A stretch of DNA of 64,000 nt, taken from assembly GCA_965247225.1 (NCBI GenBank), contig CBDFGT010000009.1, positions 62,001 through 126,000 on the forward strand, given 5' to 3'. The notes below the pieces were generated by a model. It was not told the DNA's origin and ran no database searches. It saw only the letters and a program-made list of their open reading frames with translations. Within the stretch, counting starts at the first letter, position 1. Every line of letters starts with the position of its first letter. Both the position numbers and the translations under genes were made by a program. Below, piece by piece: positions 46,286 through 55,511 of this stretch. The DNA is from CBDFGT01 sp965247225 (GTDB lineage Bacteria > Pseudomonadota > Alphaproteobacteria > Rhizobiales > Rhizobiaceae).

Positions 46286-47152
46286 TCAAAGCCCCAAGGC
46301 CTTCAAGGCCTCCCGATTGCGTTTCGCGATCGGCAGAGGCTTATCCGGCGGGCAAGGATACATGTCCTGCTCATACACCACATAGCCCGCATAGTCGCGC
46401 GACGCGAGAAAATCCACAACCGTGCGGAAATCCACCAGTCCCTTGTCGAGTTCGCACATCACACCAGACTGAAATCCGGTGATGAAATCGATGTTTTCGC
46501 GCTGGATCTTGTCCAGAAGGACCGGGTCGACATTCTTGAAATGGTAGTAGGGAATGCGCTCGGCATAGCGTTTCATGAAAGCGATCGCGTCCGCCCCCGT
46601 ATAGGCATGGTGACCAAAATCGAAGCACAGGCCGACGAGTTCGGCTGGCGTTTCGTCAAGCAGGCGAACCACCTCGGCTTCTGTTTCTACGCCGGAGCCG
46701 ACATGGGGATGAAAGGCGAAGGAAAGACCATGCTCTCCCGCCACATAACGCGCCGCTTCGGTGACATTCGCGATCATGGTCCGCCAGCTTTCCGCAGACA
46801 GCGCCCTCTCCTTGCCGGGAGGAGGAAGATCGCTGTCGTCCATCAACACAACCCATTCCGCGCCCATGGCCTTCAGGAGGCCGCAGGTCTGCTCCAGTCG
46901 CGGGCGCAGAGTCTGCATGGCGTCGGTAGGCGCCAGAAGATGGACGAGGGCCGAGCCGCAGATGCTGATGCCGCGCGCCGACAAGGCATCGCTCAATCGC
47001 GCCGGATCGGTTGGCAGATACCCCCAGGGTCCCGTTTCGGTTGCCGTGAAGCCGGCATCCCGCACTTCGTCGAGGTAGCGTTCCCACGGCGTCTGCCGAG
47101 GATCATCCGCATACCACACACCCCACGCATCCGGTGCCGTTGCCAGTTTCAT
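46286..47152 (-). CDS. Sugar phosphate isomerase/epimerase (xylose isomerase-like TIM barrel)
   Basis: About 288 residues of the AP-endonuclease-2/IolE-like TIM-barrel family, which isomerise or dehydrate free sugars and inositols with a divalent metal. Visible metal-ligand positions include the Asp in VVLMDDSDLPP, the His in LSFAFHPHVGSGVETE, CFDFGHHAYTGAD and the His in IPYYHFKNVDP, plus the late VVYEQDMYP. ATG 47152 is preferred (GGAG six bases upstream); ATG 47158 touches the SD. Its neighbours suggest a step in conversion of the imported sugar. Confidence 0.87.
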   Translation of the reverse strand: MKLATAPDAWGVWYADDPRQTPWERYLDEVRDAGFTATETGPWGYLPTDPARLSDALSARGISICGSALVHLLAPTDAMQTLRPRLEQTCGLLKAMGAEWVVLMDDSDLPPPGKERALSAESWRTMIANVTEAARYVAGEHGLSFAFHPHVGSGVETEAEVVRLLDETPAELVGLCFDFGHHAYTGADAIAFMKRYAERIPYYHFKNVDPVLLDKIQRENIDFITGFQSGVMCELDKGLVDFRTVVDFLASRDYAGYVVYEQDMYPCPPDKPLPIAKRNREALKALGL

Positions 47153-47444
47153 CGTCATCTCCGCAAATTTAACTACCCATTGTTACCATAATCGAACCGT
47201 GAGGATGTTAAAAGGGAGGAACCATCGAATAATTTTCATTGCGCTGATTTTTATTGATTTTTTAGATCCGATAGAACTTCCCGAACAGAAAATTTCATCA
47301 AAGAAGCTCCTAAAATTCCAACGGAAAGTGATGCATTTCGAAATTTCTCTTGATAAAATCCTTTTTAGGTATTTATTTTGACCCGCCACGGGCAACGACC
47401 GCCAGACTGGTTCTTGTTCGCCTTCAGAAACGGGAAATTCGATT

Positions 47445-48509
47445 ATGATCAGGTTAGGCCTGCTTGGGCTCGGCGAAGTCGCACAGCTTATTCATCTGCC
47501 AATCTTGCAGCGCCTCGGCGACCTCTATTCGCTGGCAGGCGCCTATGACCCCTCACCCTCCGTCAGCAAAGCAATCGGTGCCCGCTGGGGCATTGAAAAG
47601 CTGTATGAAACAGCAGAAGACATGTTCGCCTCCGCCAGCATCGATGCGGTGATGGTGCTGAGCCCCGATCAGTTTCACGGCCGGGACGCACGCGCAGCTC
47701 TGTCCGCTGGCAAGCATGTCCTGATCGAGAAACCGTGCTGCCTGGAACTCGACGACCTCCAGTCGCTTAGCGCAACCGCCGAGGCCTCCGGCAAAGTGGC
47801 CATGGTCGGTTATATGCGTCGCTACGCCCCGGCCTTCCTGGAGGCGAAGGCGTCGCTGCCGCCCGCCGAGGAAATCACCTATGTTCGTATCTGCGACGTG
47901 ATCTGCGAGGGGCCCTGGTATTTCCGCCAGACCGACGGCGTCGTCACGCCACAAAACGACCTGCCCGAAGACATGCTGGTCGCGGGCGGCACGTTGCGCA
48001 AGCAGATGTTGGACAGCGTCCTCGGCGCAGACACGCCGGCAGATCTGCGGATGGCCTATACAGTGCTCACTGGTCTGTCCTCTCACTCGCTCTCGGCCAT
48101 GCGCGACCTGTTCGGCCCGCCGAAATCCGTACGTGCGGTCAGCATCAAACAGGGCGGCAAACAGATCACGGCACTTCTGGATTATGGCCATTTCACCGTT
48201 CTCTACGAATGCATGATCGGCGATGTCGTGCGTTTCGAGGCAGGATTTGAAATCAATACCCGCTGGAAACGCATCGCCTTCGAGTATCCGACCCCCTATA
48301 TCCGCAACCTGCCCATGATGCTCGACATCCAGACGTCAACGGAGAGCGGAAACAGCTTGACGCGGCTCGGACCATTTCATCAGGATCCCTTCGACCTGGA
48401 GCTGCGCGCCTTTCACGCCGCCGTCACGGCAGGCGGTGAAAACCGCACGCCGCCTGCGGAGTCGGCAGCAGATCTCGCCCTCTTCAAGGCGATCATCGAG
48501 GCGGCATGA
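47445..48509 (+). CDS. Gfo/Idh/MocA-family oxidoreductase
   Basis: NAD(P)-dependent dehydrogenase of 354 residues. It has the N-terminal Rossmann motif GLLGLGEVAQLIHLPIL (a GxGxxA variant), the EKPCCLELDD segment corresponding to the catalytic Lys of the EKP motif, and a C-terminal alpha/beta domain. Such enzymes oxidise or epimerise sugars, inositols or nucleotide-free pyranoses. The stop overlaps the kinase start by four bases (ATGA). A 292-base AT-rich gap upstream, shared with the divergent isomerase gene, must carry promoters for both. Confidence 0.9.
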   Translation: MIRLGLLGLGEVAQLIHLPILQRLGDLYSLAGAYDPSPSVSKAIGARWGIEKLYETAEDMFASASIDAVMVLSPDQFHGRDARAALSAGKHVLIEKPCCLELDDLQSLSATAEASGKVAMVGYMRRYAPAFLEAKASLPPAEEITYVRICDVICEGPWYFRQTDGVVTPQNDLPEDMLVAGGTLRKQMLDSVLGADTPADLRMAYTVLTGLSSHSLSAMRDLFGPPKSVRAVSIKQGGKQITALLDYGHFTVLYECMIGDVVRFEAGFEINTRWKRIAFEYPTPYIRNLPMMLDIQTSTESGNSLTRLGPFHQDPFDLELRAFHAAVTAGGENRTPPAESAADLALFKAIIEAA

Positions 48510-49453
48510 GGCTAAGGTATATTCCGATGCAGACGCCTGCCCCGAAACCGCTTGTCGTGATCGGCAATCTCAATATCGACCTTATCATCGGTCCGGCAAC
48601 CTGGCCCGAGATCGGGACGGAAGTGTTTGTCGATCACGATGAGATACGCGTCGGAGGTTCGGCCGGAAACACCGCTCTGGCGCTCCAGGCTCTCGGGCAC
48701 CCGCACATGTTCATCGGTTCGGTCGGCTCGGATGCCTTCGGCACTATCCTGGAAGAGGCCTTTGCGCCGCAAAGCAGCCGTCTGGTCAAATGCCCTGCCC
48801 GCACCACGCTCACTGTCGGCATCACTCATCCCGACAGTGAGCGCACTTTCTTCACGACACGGGGACATCTGCCGCATTTTTCCGCCGAAGAAGCGATCGA
48901 GCAATTGCACCACGTCGAGATCGGCGGCGGAACAGTGCTCCTGTCAGGCGCGTTCCAAACCGAACGTTTGATGGCAGGCTACGATCGCCTGATCGAAATC
49001 GCCACCGAACGCGGAGCGACAATCGCCATCGATCCGGGCTGGCCGACCGGGGGCTTCACGGCGCAGATCCGTGTTTTCTTGGAACATCTGGTATCCCGGG
49101 CTCACTGCGTTCTTCTGAACGAGACTGAGGCCGTGCATCTCAGTGGGCGCGAAGACCCGCAGTCTGCTGCCCATTTTATCCACGGCCTGCAACCGTCTGG
49201 TGCCGAAACAGTTGTAAAGTGCGGCAACCGCGGCGCACTGGTGTTGGATGGCGAAGGTACTCTTCATGAAGTAAGCGCACCGAAAGTCGATGTCATCGAC
49301 ACCATCGGCGCCGGCGATGTGTTCAATGCCGGCTACCTGTCCGGCCGCAGCCTCGGCCAATCACCAGCAAGCAGCATTGGCCGCGCTGTCTCACTCGCCT
49401 CGCGGGCAGTATCGACGCAGCCCAGGCGATACGAGATCGAATATCCGCGGTGA
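48506..49453 (+). CDS. PfkB-family carbohydrate kinase
   Basis: ATP-dependent sugar kinase of the ribokinase family, 315 residues. The N-terminal substrate-binding motif is VIGNLNIDLIIGPATWPEIGTEVF; RVGGSAGNTALALQALG is the first PfkB signature. The second signature near the C-terminus, DTIGAGDVFNAGYL, carries the catalytic base Asp and the anion hole. It would phosphorylate the sugar released or modified by the neighbouring enzymes. Start 48506 is coupled to the previous stop; an in-frame ATG at 48527 is an alternative. Confidence 0.92.
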   Translation: MRLRYIPMQTPAPKPLVVIGNLNIDLIIGPATWPEIGTEVFVDHDEIRVGGSAGNTALALQALGHPHMFIGSVGSDAFGTILEEAFAPQSSRLVKCPARTTLTVGITHPDSERTFFTTRGHLPHFSAEEAIEQLHHVEIGGGTVLLSGAFQTERLMAGYDRLIEIATERGATIAIDPGWPTGGFTAQIRVFLEHLVSRAHCVLLNETEAVHLSGREDPQSAAHFIHGLQPSGAETVVKCGNRGALVLDGEGTLHEVSAPKVDVIDTIGAGDVFNAGYLSGRSLGQSPASSIGRAVSLASRAVSTQPRRYEIEYPR

Positions 49454-49682
49454 AGATTTCAGTCCGGAGAAACCGCTAACATGTTGCTTAGTCGTCGTGC
49501 TGTCTGATTGCAAAGGAAGATGTACAATCAGGCTCAACCTGGATACCTCTAATTACCCAGTTTTCGGGTCGATTTCATAATCTTCGGTGGTCTTCCCGGG
49601 TTCATTGCTTAGTTTTGGGTACATTTGATTTTGGTTTTCCGCCACAGCAGGCGTGGCTTTGGCCTTTCGGCCATGCCTCATG

Positions 49683-50786
49683 TCATGCGGTGACTGGCTT
49701 TTGGGCGTGGTAGACATAGCGCAGCATGTTGCAGGCAATATTGGCCATGCCGATCTTGATGGTGGCACAGGTGATCCCGATGGTGCGGACGAAGAGTTTC
49801 ATCTTGTCTTTCTGTCGTGCGAAGACATGCTCGACCGATGAACGCACTTTGGAACGCCGGTTGTTGGCTTTGGATGTGATCTCGGACATCGGTCTGCCCT
49901 TCGGCTTCTTCTGATGGATGTCCGATTTCAGGCCGTTGGCGCTCAGCCATTCCTCGTTGGTCCTGGAGCGATAGGCCGTATCTGCCCAGACTGTCGACGC
50001 CGTATTGTCCTTGCGCACAATGTTGCGAAGCTGGGCTCCGTCATGGGCGGACGCTGACGTTACGGTCCATCCCCTGATGAACCCGTGTTTGCGGTCAATG
50101 GCTGCATGGTTTTTGTAGCCAAACATGGGAATGGCAATATCATGTTGCCTGGTGGCCGCAGATGCTGGCGTTTCGGTCGGTCTTTTTGCCTTGGAATATT
50201 TGACTGTCCAGCGGGCGTCCCTGTCTTTCTGCGCCAGCTTTGCGGGATTCTCCTCCCAGTCTTGCGGGATCTCGCCCTGTTTGATGGCGTCCTTCCCGGC
50301 ATCATTGTTGTGCTGTTTGGGTGCCTGAATGATCGTCGCATCAACGATCTGCCCGCCCATGGCAAGATAACCGGATTTGCTCAGGTGCTTGTCGAACCGG
50401 GCAAACAGGGTGTGGATCGCGCCTGCTTTTGACAGATGTTCACGAAACAGCCAGATCGTCTTGGCATCCGGCACCTTGTCCGAAAGTCCAAGTCCTAAAA
50501 ACCGCAGGAACGACAGCCTGTCCTGGATGACAAATTCTGTCTGATCATCGCTCAGATTATACAGCGCCTGCAAAACCATGATCTTGAACATCAGGATCGC
50601 CGGAAATGGCGGACGTCCACCCTTGGAACCATCCGAGCGTTTCAAAGCCTTGGTGAGCGGCTTGTCAAAAACCTCCCAGGGAATGATCGCATTCAGCTTG
50701 ACCAGAGGATCACCGGCAGCACTCAGACGCTGATACCGTTCATCCAAATCCCAAAAACCAGGCTGTCCCCGCATCATCCGCTCCAT
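49683..50786 (-). CDS. IS5-family transposase
   Basis: A 367-residue DDE transposase. The N-terminal KGGRPPFPAILMFKIMVLQALYNLSDDQTEFVIQDRLSF is the IS5 dimerisation/DNA-binding part. The catalytic Asp residues are in GGQIVDATIIQAP and STVWADTAYRS, and the Glu lies in the C-terminal VRSSVEHVFARQKDKM. Frame intact and probably functional, although its upstream region is interrupted 20 bases before the start by the IS256 insertion, which may cut off its promoter. Confidence 0.92.
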   Translation of the reverse strand: MERMMRGQPGFWDLDERYQRLSAAGDPLVKLNAIIPWEVFDKPLTKALKRSDGSKGGRPPFPAILMFKIMVLQALYNLSDDQTEFVIQDRLSFLRFLGLGLSDKVPDAKTIWLFREHLSKAGAIHTLFARFDKHLSKSGYLAMGGQIVDATIIQAPKQHNNDAGKDAIKQGEIPQDWEENPAKLAQKDRDARWTVKYSKAKRPTETPASAATRQHDIAIPMFGYKNHAAIDRKHGFIRGWTVTSASAHDGAQLRNIVRKDNTASTVWADTAYRSRTNEEWLSANGLKSDIHQKKPKGRPMSEITSKANNRRSKVRSSVEHVFARQKDKMKLFVRTIGITCATIKIGMANIACNMLRYVYHAQKPVTA

Positions 50787-50805
50787 GGAAAATACAAATC
50801 ACATG

Positions 50806-52226
50806 GGTCATGTCCCGAGGCGTGGTGTAGGTTGCATCGTGTTCACGCGGTTTCCCGGCATTGCCGGTTGTGTCAGTTTGCCACGGCTGGCAAGCTGGTG
50901 ACGGGATTATTGCTCAATGGAGCCATGGTTTCAAGTGTCATATATCTTGCCCGTTGCACAGCCCATTCGTCGTTCTGCTCCAGCAGCAAAGCGCCCACAA
51001 GGCGGATGATGGCGGCCTCGTTGGGGAATATACCGACGACATCGGTTCGCCGCTTGATCTCGCCGTTTAGCCGTTCAATCGGATTGTTCGAGCGCAGCTT
51101 GGCCCGGTGCTCCTTTGGAAAGCTCATATAGGCCAGGACATCCTCTTCAGCATCATCCATCAGCTTTGCCAGTTTGGGCACGGAGCTGCGCATCTGGTCT
51201 GCCACCCTGCGCCATTGTGTTTTCGCCTCCTTTGCATCGTCCTGCGCGAATGCCGTGGCGATATAGGCCGAGACAACCCGGCGGCCGCTTTTGCCTGCAT
51301 GGGCCAGCGCATTGCGCATAAAATGCACGCAGCAGCGCTGCCATGTGGCGCTAAAGACCCGTTCAACGGCAGCCCGGATCCCCTCATGCGCATCCGAAAT
51401 CACCAGCTTGACACCGCGCAGGCCCCGGCGTGCAAGCTTGCGCAGAAACTCTGTCCAGAAGGTCGCCGCTTCCGAAGCGCCAATATCCAGCCCCAGAACC
51501 TCGCGCCGCCCGTCGGCATTGACGCCGATGGCCAGAATGGCGGCAACCGGGACAATCCGGCCTTCCTGCCGCACCTTCACATAGGTGGCATCAATCCACA
51601 GATAGGGCCAGTTTCCCTCAATTGGCCTGTCGAGAAAGGTGTTCACCCGGCCATCAATATCCTCGCAGAGCCGCGAGACCTGACTCTTGGAAATACCGCT
51701 ACCGCCCATCGCCTTGACCAGATCATCGACCGAGCGCGTCGAAATGCCCTGCACATAGGCCTCCTGAATAACGGCGACCAGCGCCTTCTCCGCCATCCGG
51801 CGCGGCTCCAGAAAGCTTGGGAAATAGCTGCCCTTGCGCAGTTTGGGGATGCGAAGCTCCACGGTTCCGGCCCGCGTCTCCCAATCCCGGTCCCGATACC
51901 CGTTGCGTTGGGCAAGCCTCGCCGGGCTCTTCTCGCCATGGGCCGCACCGGCCAGGCTACCCACTTCCAGCGCCATCAACCGGTTTGCTGCAAAGGCGAT
52001 CATCTCTTTCAAAAAATTGCTGTCGCCGGTCTGTTCCAGAAGGGCGTGGAGGTCCATAATGTCTGTGGTCATCGGTTGTTTCCTTGTCGGTTCGGGTTTT
52101 GCAACCAAACTCTGACAGAAAACCGGTGACCACCGCCCTAACGCCGCTTGTCCTGCAGCGCTGGATGAGGGCGCGCACAAGCGGCGAAAGGCCTATGCAA
52201 CCTACACCACGGGATGGGACGTGACC
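50806..52226. mobile_element. IS256-family element with 8-bp target duplication
   Basis: 1,421 bp. Terminal repeats of 32 bases at 50806-50837 and 52195-52226 match at about 27 positions (GGTCAYGTCCC.. to GTGGTGTAGGTTGCAT). ATCACATG occurs directly outside each end (50798-50805 and 52227-52234), the 8-bp duplication expected for this family. Inserted in the IS5 element just upstream of its transposase gene. Confidence 0.92.
50873..52072 (-). CDS. IS256-family (mutator) transposase
   Basis: About 399 residues from ATG 52072 (the frame is open 36 codons further but MTTDIMDLHALLEQ is the natural start). Mutator-family DDE transposase: QRNGYRDRDWETRAGTVELRIPKLRKGSYFPSFLEPR, YLWIDATYVKVR (first Asp), LVISDAHEGIRAAVER (second Asp), WQRCCVHFMRN and the catalytic Glu in NNPIERLNGEIKRRTDVVGIFPNEAAIIRL. 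Intact. Its C-terminus is nearly the same as the remnant at 36332, which shows that the element has been active in this genome. Confidence 0.94.
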   Translation of the reverse strand: MTTDIMDLHALLEQTGDSNFLKEMIAFAANRLMALEVGSLAGAAHGEKSPARLAQRNGYRDRDWETRAGTVELRIPKLRKGSYFPSFLEPRRMAEKALVAVIQEAYVQGISTRSVDDLVKAMGGSGISKSQVSRLCEDIDGRVNTFLDRPIEGNWPYLWIDATYVKVRQEGRIVPVAAILAIGVNADGRREVLGLDIGASEAATFWTEFLRKLARRGLRGVKLVISDAHEGIRAAVERVFSATWQRCCVHFMRNALAHAGKSGRRVVSAYIATAFAQDDAKEAKTQWRRVADQMRSSVPKLAKLMDDAEEDVLAYMSFPKEHRAKLRSNNPIERLNGEIKRRTDVVGIFPNEAAIIRLVGALLLEQNDEWAVQRARYMTLETMAPLSNNPVTSLPAVAN

Positions 52227-52286
52227 ATCACATGCACGAGAGTGAATCACAAAACACGAAAATTGGCGAGGTTTTTAGAGGTGTCC

Positions 52287-52696
52287 AACTTTATAAGAAC
52301 CAATGGTAAAGGCAGGTTCCCCAAGCTTCCAAACAGAACCGGAACTATACAGGTTGCCACTGATGTTGAGCCCTGTGTTTCCCGCTTTCTGCAAATCCGT
52401 AAGACTATAGGTTCCCTCTGGAAGGTTGCCTTTTCCGCTGAAAATTTATCGACAAACGCGAAATTCCGGGGTGATAGTGTATTCATGTTCCGGTTTTGCT
52501 TGCTGTCAACCACAGACCTGAAAAAATCTTCAGACTGAAACACAATAGTCGCAAGCTTTCCGCCCCCGCCTTGGGTCAACTTGTCATAACCGCTTGGAAC
52601 GCCATAACTATAAAAATTCATGGCAACATTAAGATTGAAGTCTTTCAGCTCGCCTGACCAAGTATTATCATTGTTGATCAGTTTAAAATCGCTCAT
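52287..52696 (-). pseudogene. Uncharacterised gene, 3' end removed by IS5
   Basis: Frame starting MSDFKLINNDNTWSGELKDF, 136 codons of genomic sequence and then IS5 end sequence. No family recognised. The composition is AT-richer than the housekeeping parts of the window. Its ATG overlaps the stop of the upstream gene (ATGA at 52693-52696), so it is the last known member of the minus-strand accessory operon that includes the nuclease-like gene. An immunity or accessory role is possible from position only. Confidence 0.6.
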
Positions 52697-52926
52697 TTTA
52701 TTACTCCGGATTTGTCAGTATAATAGGCTGCCGAATTTAAAACTTCGCCACAGGAACCAAGGTCAGCTTCGTAATGGGCCAAACCGATCTGCATGCGGAT
52801 TTCATAGCGCACCAAGTCATATTCAGATTGCGCTTCCGCCTCCGGCAAAGGCTCCAGATCATAAATTTCCCACTCTGCGGTTTTCAGTTCTTCGTCAAAC
52901 CGTTGCCGGGATTTGTGGCGCCAATT
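52693..52926 (-). pseudogene. Small membrane protein gene, 3' part (split by IS30)
   Basis: Encodes NWRHKSRQRFDEELKTAEWE...YYTDKSGVIK, a charged C-terminal domain with no recognised family. Joined in frame to the 5' part at 53985-54162 after removing IS30 and one AATT, it gives a protein of about 135 residues with the junction reading YNHANWRHKS. Overlaps the next gene by four bases. Confidence 0.75.
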
Positions 52927-53912
52927 CAACAGTGAAGTGCCCCTGGGGGTGGGGTTGAGAAGACGTCTTGCGGGGTTTTGTATCCGAGTATTTTTCTGGG
53001 TCTGGAGTTGAGCAATGTCTCGACCTTGTCAACCTCTTCCCTGGTTATCCCGTCGAGCCGCATATGTTTGGGAAAATACTGCCGGATCAATCCGTTGGTG
53101 TGTTCGTTCAGTCCGCGCTGCCACGAATGATAGGGTTTGGCAAAGTAGAAATCTGCCCCAAGCGCACTGCTGATTTCGGCATGACTGGCAAATTCCTTGC
53201 CGTTGTCGGCGGTGATCGTCAGTACCGTGTCGGCATGGACTGACAGTCGCCGGATCAGCGCGTGGCCAACCTCCTCAGCACTTCGGTTGGCAACGGGTTC
53301 GATGATCGTGTATTTGGACATCCTGTCGACCGCCGTCACCAGCACACCTTTGTGATGCGCTCCGATGACCGTATCGATCTCCCAATCGCCGATGCGCGTC
53401 TTTTCATCCACCACGGACGGACGTTGCTCAATATCAACGCGACCGGGAATGCATCCGCGCCCGGCGGTTATTCCTTTGCGTTTGTTATATTTTTTGCCAT
53501 TGTGGCGCAGATGTTTCCATAAATGCCCGCCCTGCCGCTTGTCACGCCAGACATGTTGATAAATCCGCTCGTGACTGATGGAAACAACAGTATCGGGCTG
53601 CGTCGCCAACCAGCCGCTGATCTGCTGCGGGCTCCATTGCATCTGCGACAGCTTGCCCTCAATCAGGCATATCACCTCGGGCAACATCTTTTTCGCGCGG
53701 CGACTGGCCGCAGAGCGACGCTCCCGCGCCTTCGTATCCGCCTGTTTCTTGCGATATCCGCGCTGTCCATGGTTGCGTCCGATCTCACGGCGGATCGTCG
53801 AGACCGAACGACCCAAAAGCCGCGCAATCGCGTGTTGGCTGTCGCCTCTTTTCAACAGCACCTCGATCTGGCATCGTTCATCGGGGGTCAGGTGGGTATA
53901 GCCTTTGGGCAT
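52926..53912 (-). CDS. IS30-family transposase
   Basis: About 328 residues from ATG 53912 (MPKGYTHLTPDERCQIEVLLKRG); an upstream in-frame start at 53942 is less likely. N-terminal helix-turn-helix (HAIARLLGRSVSTIRREI), WSPQQISGWL, SHERIYQHVW, then the integrase-type core with Asp in RIGDWEIDTVIG, Asp in TITADNGKEF and Glu in GLNEHTNGLIRQYFP; ends at LNSRPRKILGYKTP. Intact. The last base of its stop codon comes from the flanking AATT duplication. Confidence 0.94.
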   Translation of the reverse strand: MPKGYTHLTPDERCQIEVLLKRGDSQHAIARLLGRSVSTIRREIGRNHGQRGYRKKQADTKARERRSAASRRAKKMLPEVICLIEGKLSQMQWSPQQISGWLATQPDTVVSISHERIYQHVWRDKRQGGHLWKHLRHNGKKYNKRKGITAGRGCIPGRVDIEQRPSVVDEKTRIGDWEIDTVIGAHHKGVLVTAVDRMSKYTIIEPVANRSAEEVGHALIRRLSVHADTVLTITADNGKEFASHAEISSALGADFYFAKPYHSWQRGLNEHTNGLIRQYFPKHMRLDGITREEVDKVETLLNSRPRKILGYKTPQDVFSTPPPGALHC

Positions 53913-53984
53913 CCTATGCTTCCTGTTGCTAGCAAGAAGCATTTCTCTTACCTGATCCCCACCCCCCGGAGCACTTCACTGTTG
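52927..53984. mobile_element. IS30-family element inserted in a palindrome
   Basis: 1,058 bp. Terminal repeats CAACAGTGAAGTGCYCCKGG, differing at two positions, lie directly inside the duplicated tetranucleotide AATT (52923-52926 and 53985-53988). The rebuilt target is CGCCAATTGGCG, a perfect 12-bp palindrome. IS30 elements are known to prefer symmetrical targets. Confidence 0.88.
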
Positions 53985-54162
53985 AATTGGCGTGGTTATA
54001 AACCGCTGGAAACTTATACATATCGTCAGCAAAAATCTTCCGTGCCTGCTCCTTGGTAATCTCGGTGGCGCACGGCTTTGCAGTCGGATTGCTGAAAAAC
54101 AGCACATAACCAGCTATGACGGCAACGGCGGATACAGCCAAAATCAAGCCACGCTTTCTCAT
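53985..54162 (-). pseudogene. Small membrane protein gene, 5' part (split by IS30)
   Basis: Starts MRKRGLILAVSAVAVIAGYVLFFSN-, one membrane segment at about residues 5-23 with positive charges before it, then a periplasmic-looking ATEITKEQARKIFADDMYKF. The frame enters IS30 after YNHA. ATG 54162 overlaps the stop of the nuclease-like gene (ATGA), so the two were co-translated. Function unknown. Confidence 0.75.
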
Positions 54163-55488
54163 GCTGCATACCTGTATGAATCGGCTGCGGCAACAGTGTG
54201 CACTTTGCGGCCCGACTTCCAACCGTTATTCCCATTGCCGTAGCCACCGGAAGCCCGGTCTGCGGGATTGTAGTTTCCTGCGGGTGTCGGTGTTTTGTTC
54301 TTGGCCTGAACTTCCTTCACAAGGCTGCCTGGATTTACCGTCGATGGTGTTTTCGGCTTTGTGTCTTCGATCTCGCGCCGGTCATGGGCGTTGCCGACAG
54401 TCGCGGCTGCGAATTTCGCCTGCTGTGCCAGTTGCTCTGCCCGCCGCGCTGCGGCTTGCTGGGCGGCGTCGGGGGCCAAATCTCGGTCTTTGGAGGCACT
54501 TAGCTGATCAAGCCTGCGAAGGCCATCCGAGCGAGCATCCCGCGCATCATGCGTGACAGCATCTTTCTTGGCCGCCGCCCGCAACGCCGCCTCGCGCTGG
54601 GCAATCTGAGCACCTTCGGATGGCGGACGGGTGGTGGTGGATGCTGCTGCCATTCCCGGCGGATGCATTCCCGGGCCGGGTCCACGCTCAGAAGGGGTAT
54701 CGAAACCGGTATAAGGACCATCAAAAAGAAATAGCGAGTCACCACTGTATCTAAAGTCTGGATTAACTCGGTAATAATCAATGAAGACTGCCTTGCCTCT
54801 GCCCGAGTAATGAGGGAACAGGGCAACATTGGTTTTCGGATCAAAAAGCTCTTCGCGTCGCATTGCCCTGTAATCAGGGTCATTCTGATTGATTCTATCA
54901 ATTACATCGCCTTCAGCGGCGTTTGCCTCCGTGGGTGAAAACAAGATGTCTGTGATGGCTCCAAATACAACACCCGTCAGAACCGATTTTACAACGAAAC
55001 CGGAAAGATCCTTCAATATTGTCGTGCTTCCAGCATCTGCTAGAGCGACTGGGCTCTTGCCCGAAAGGATAGTCGATAAATTGTAATTATCTGGATTAAA
55101 AATCCGCTCCAGAGTGATTCCCACGTCCTGAGACTGGGCCCTGCTCAAAATCATTTTGGGAAATTCTTTTCCATTCTGCAATATTGTTGTTGTTGTTAAT
55201 TCCCTGCGATTGAATTCTATTCCTTCGTAGAACAGTTCTTTGGCCAGTTTCAAATTGCCGCCAGATTTATTTTCAATATCGAGTACGACCTCACGCCAGG
55301 CATTGCTGAAAACATTATGTGACCCCAGATGAACAGCAGCCCATTCGGCCCGAGAACGAGCGATTGTTGTTGGCAATCGTATCAGATTATCCAAGGAATT
55401 GTTGTTTCCAATAATTTGGTTTGCAAACTCATATGTCGCTTCAAAAAATAGCAGTCGGATTCAAATGATGCCATTGATATTCACTCAT
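54159..55488 (-). pseudogene. Putative HNH/AHH-type nuclease protein, one frameshift
   Basis: Rebuilt from two frames. ATG 55488 encodes MSEYQWHHLNPTAIF; the frame then breaks in the A6 run at 55443-55448 (plus strand) and continues as FEATYEFANQIIG... to 54159; one added T on the coding strand gives about 443 residues. The first 80 residues carry a pattern of AHH/HNH-endonuclease toxins of polymorphic toxin systems: WHHLNP, SLDNLIRLP and HLGSHNVFSNAWREVV. A hydrophobic segment (FVVKSVLTGVVFGAITDILF) and an Ala/Arg/Gln-rich coiled region follow. Having the nuclease motif at the N-terminus is odd, as toxin domains are normally C-terminal. Family assignment is by motif only. Confidence 0.6.
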
Positions 55489-55511
55489 GGTATGTATCGC
55501 CTTTCAATGCA

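Larger units (their letters stand above)
49541..52286. mobile_element. IS5-family element containing a nested IS256
   Basis: Bounded by imperfect terminal repeats: GGATACCTCTAA at the left end and GGACACCTCTAA (reverse complement) at the right end. Removing the nested IS256 and one copy of its 8-bp duplication leaves about 1.3 kb, normal for IS5. The right end cuts a gene (52287-52696) whose missing part is not on the other side, and no clean target duplication is seen, so a deletion has occurred at one end. Boundaries are inferred from the repeats only. Confidence 0.7.
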
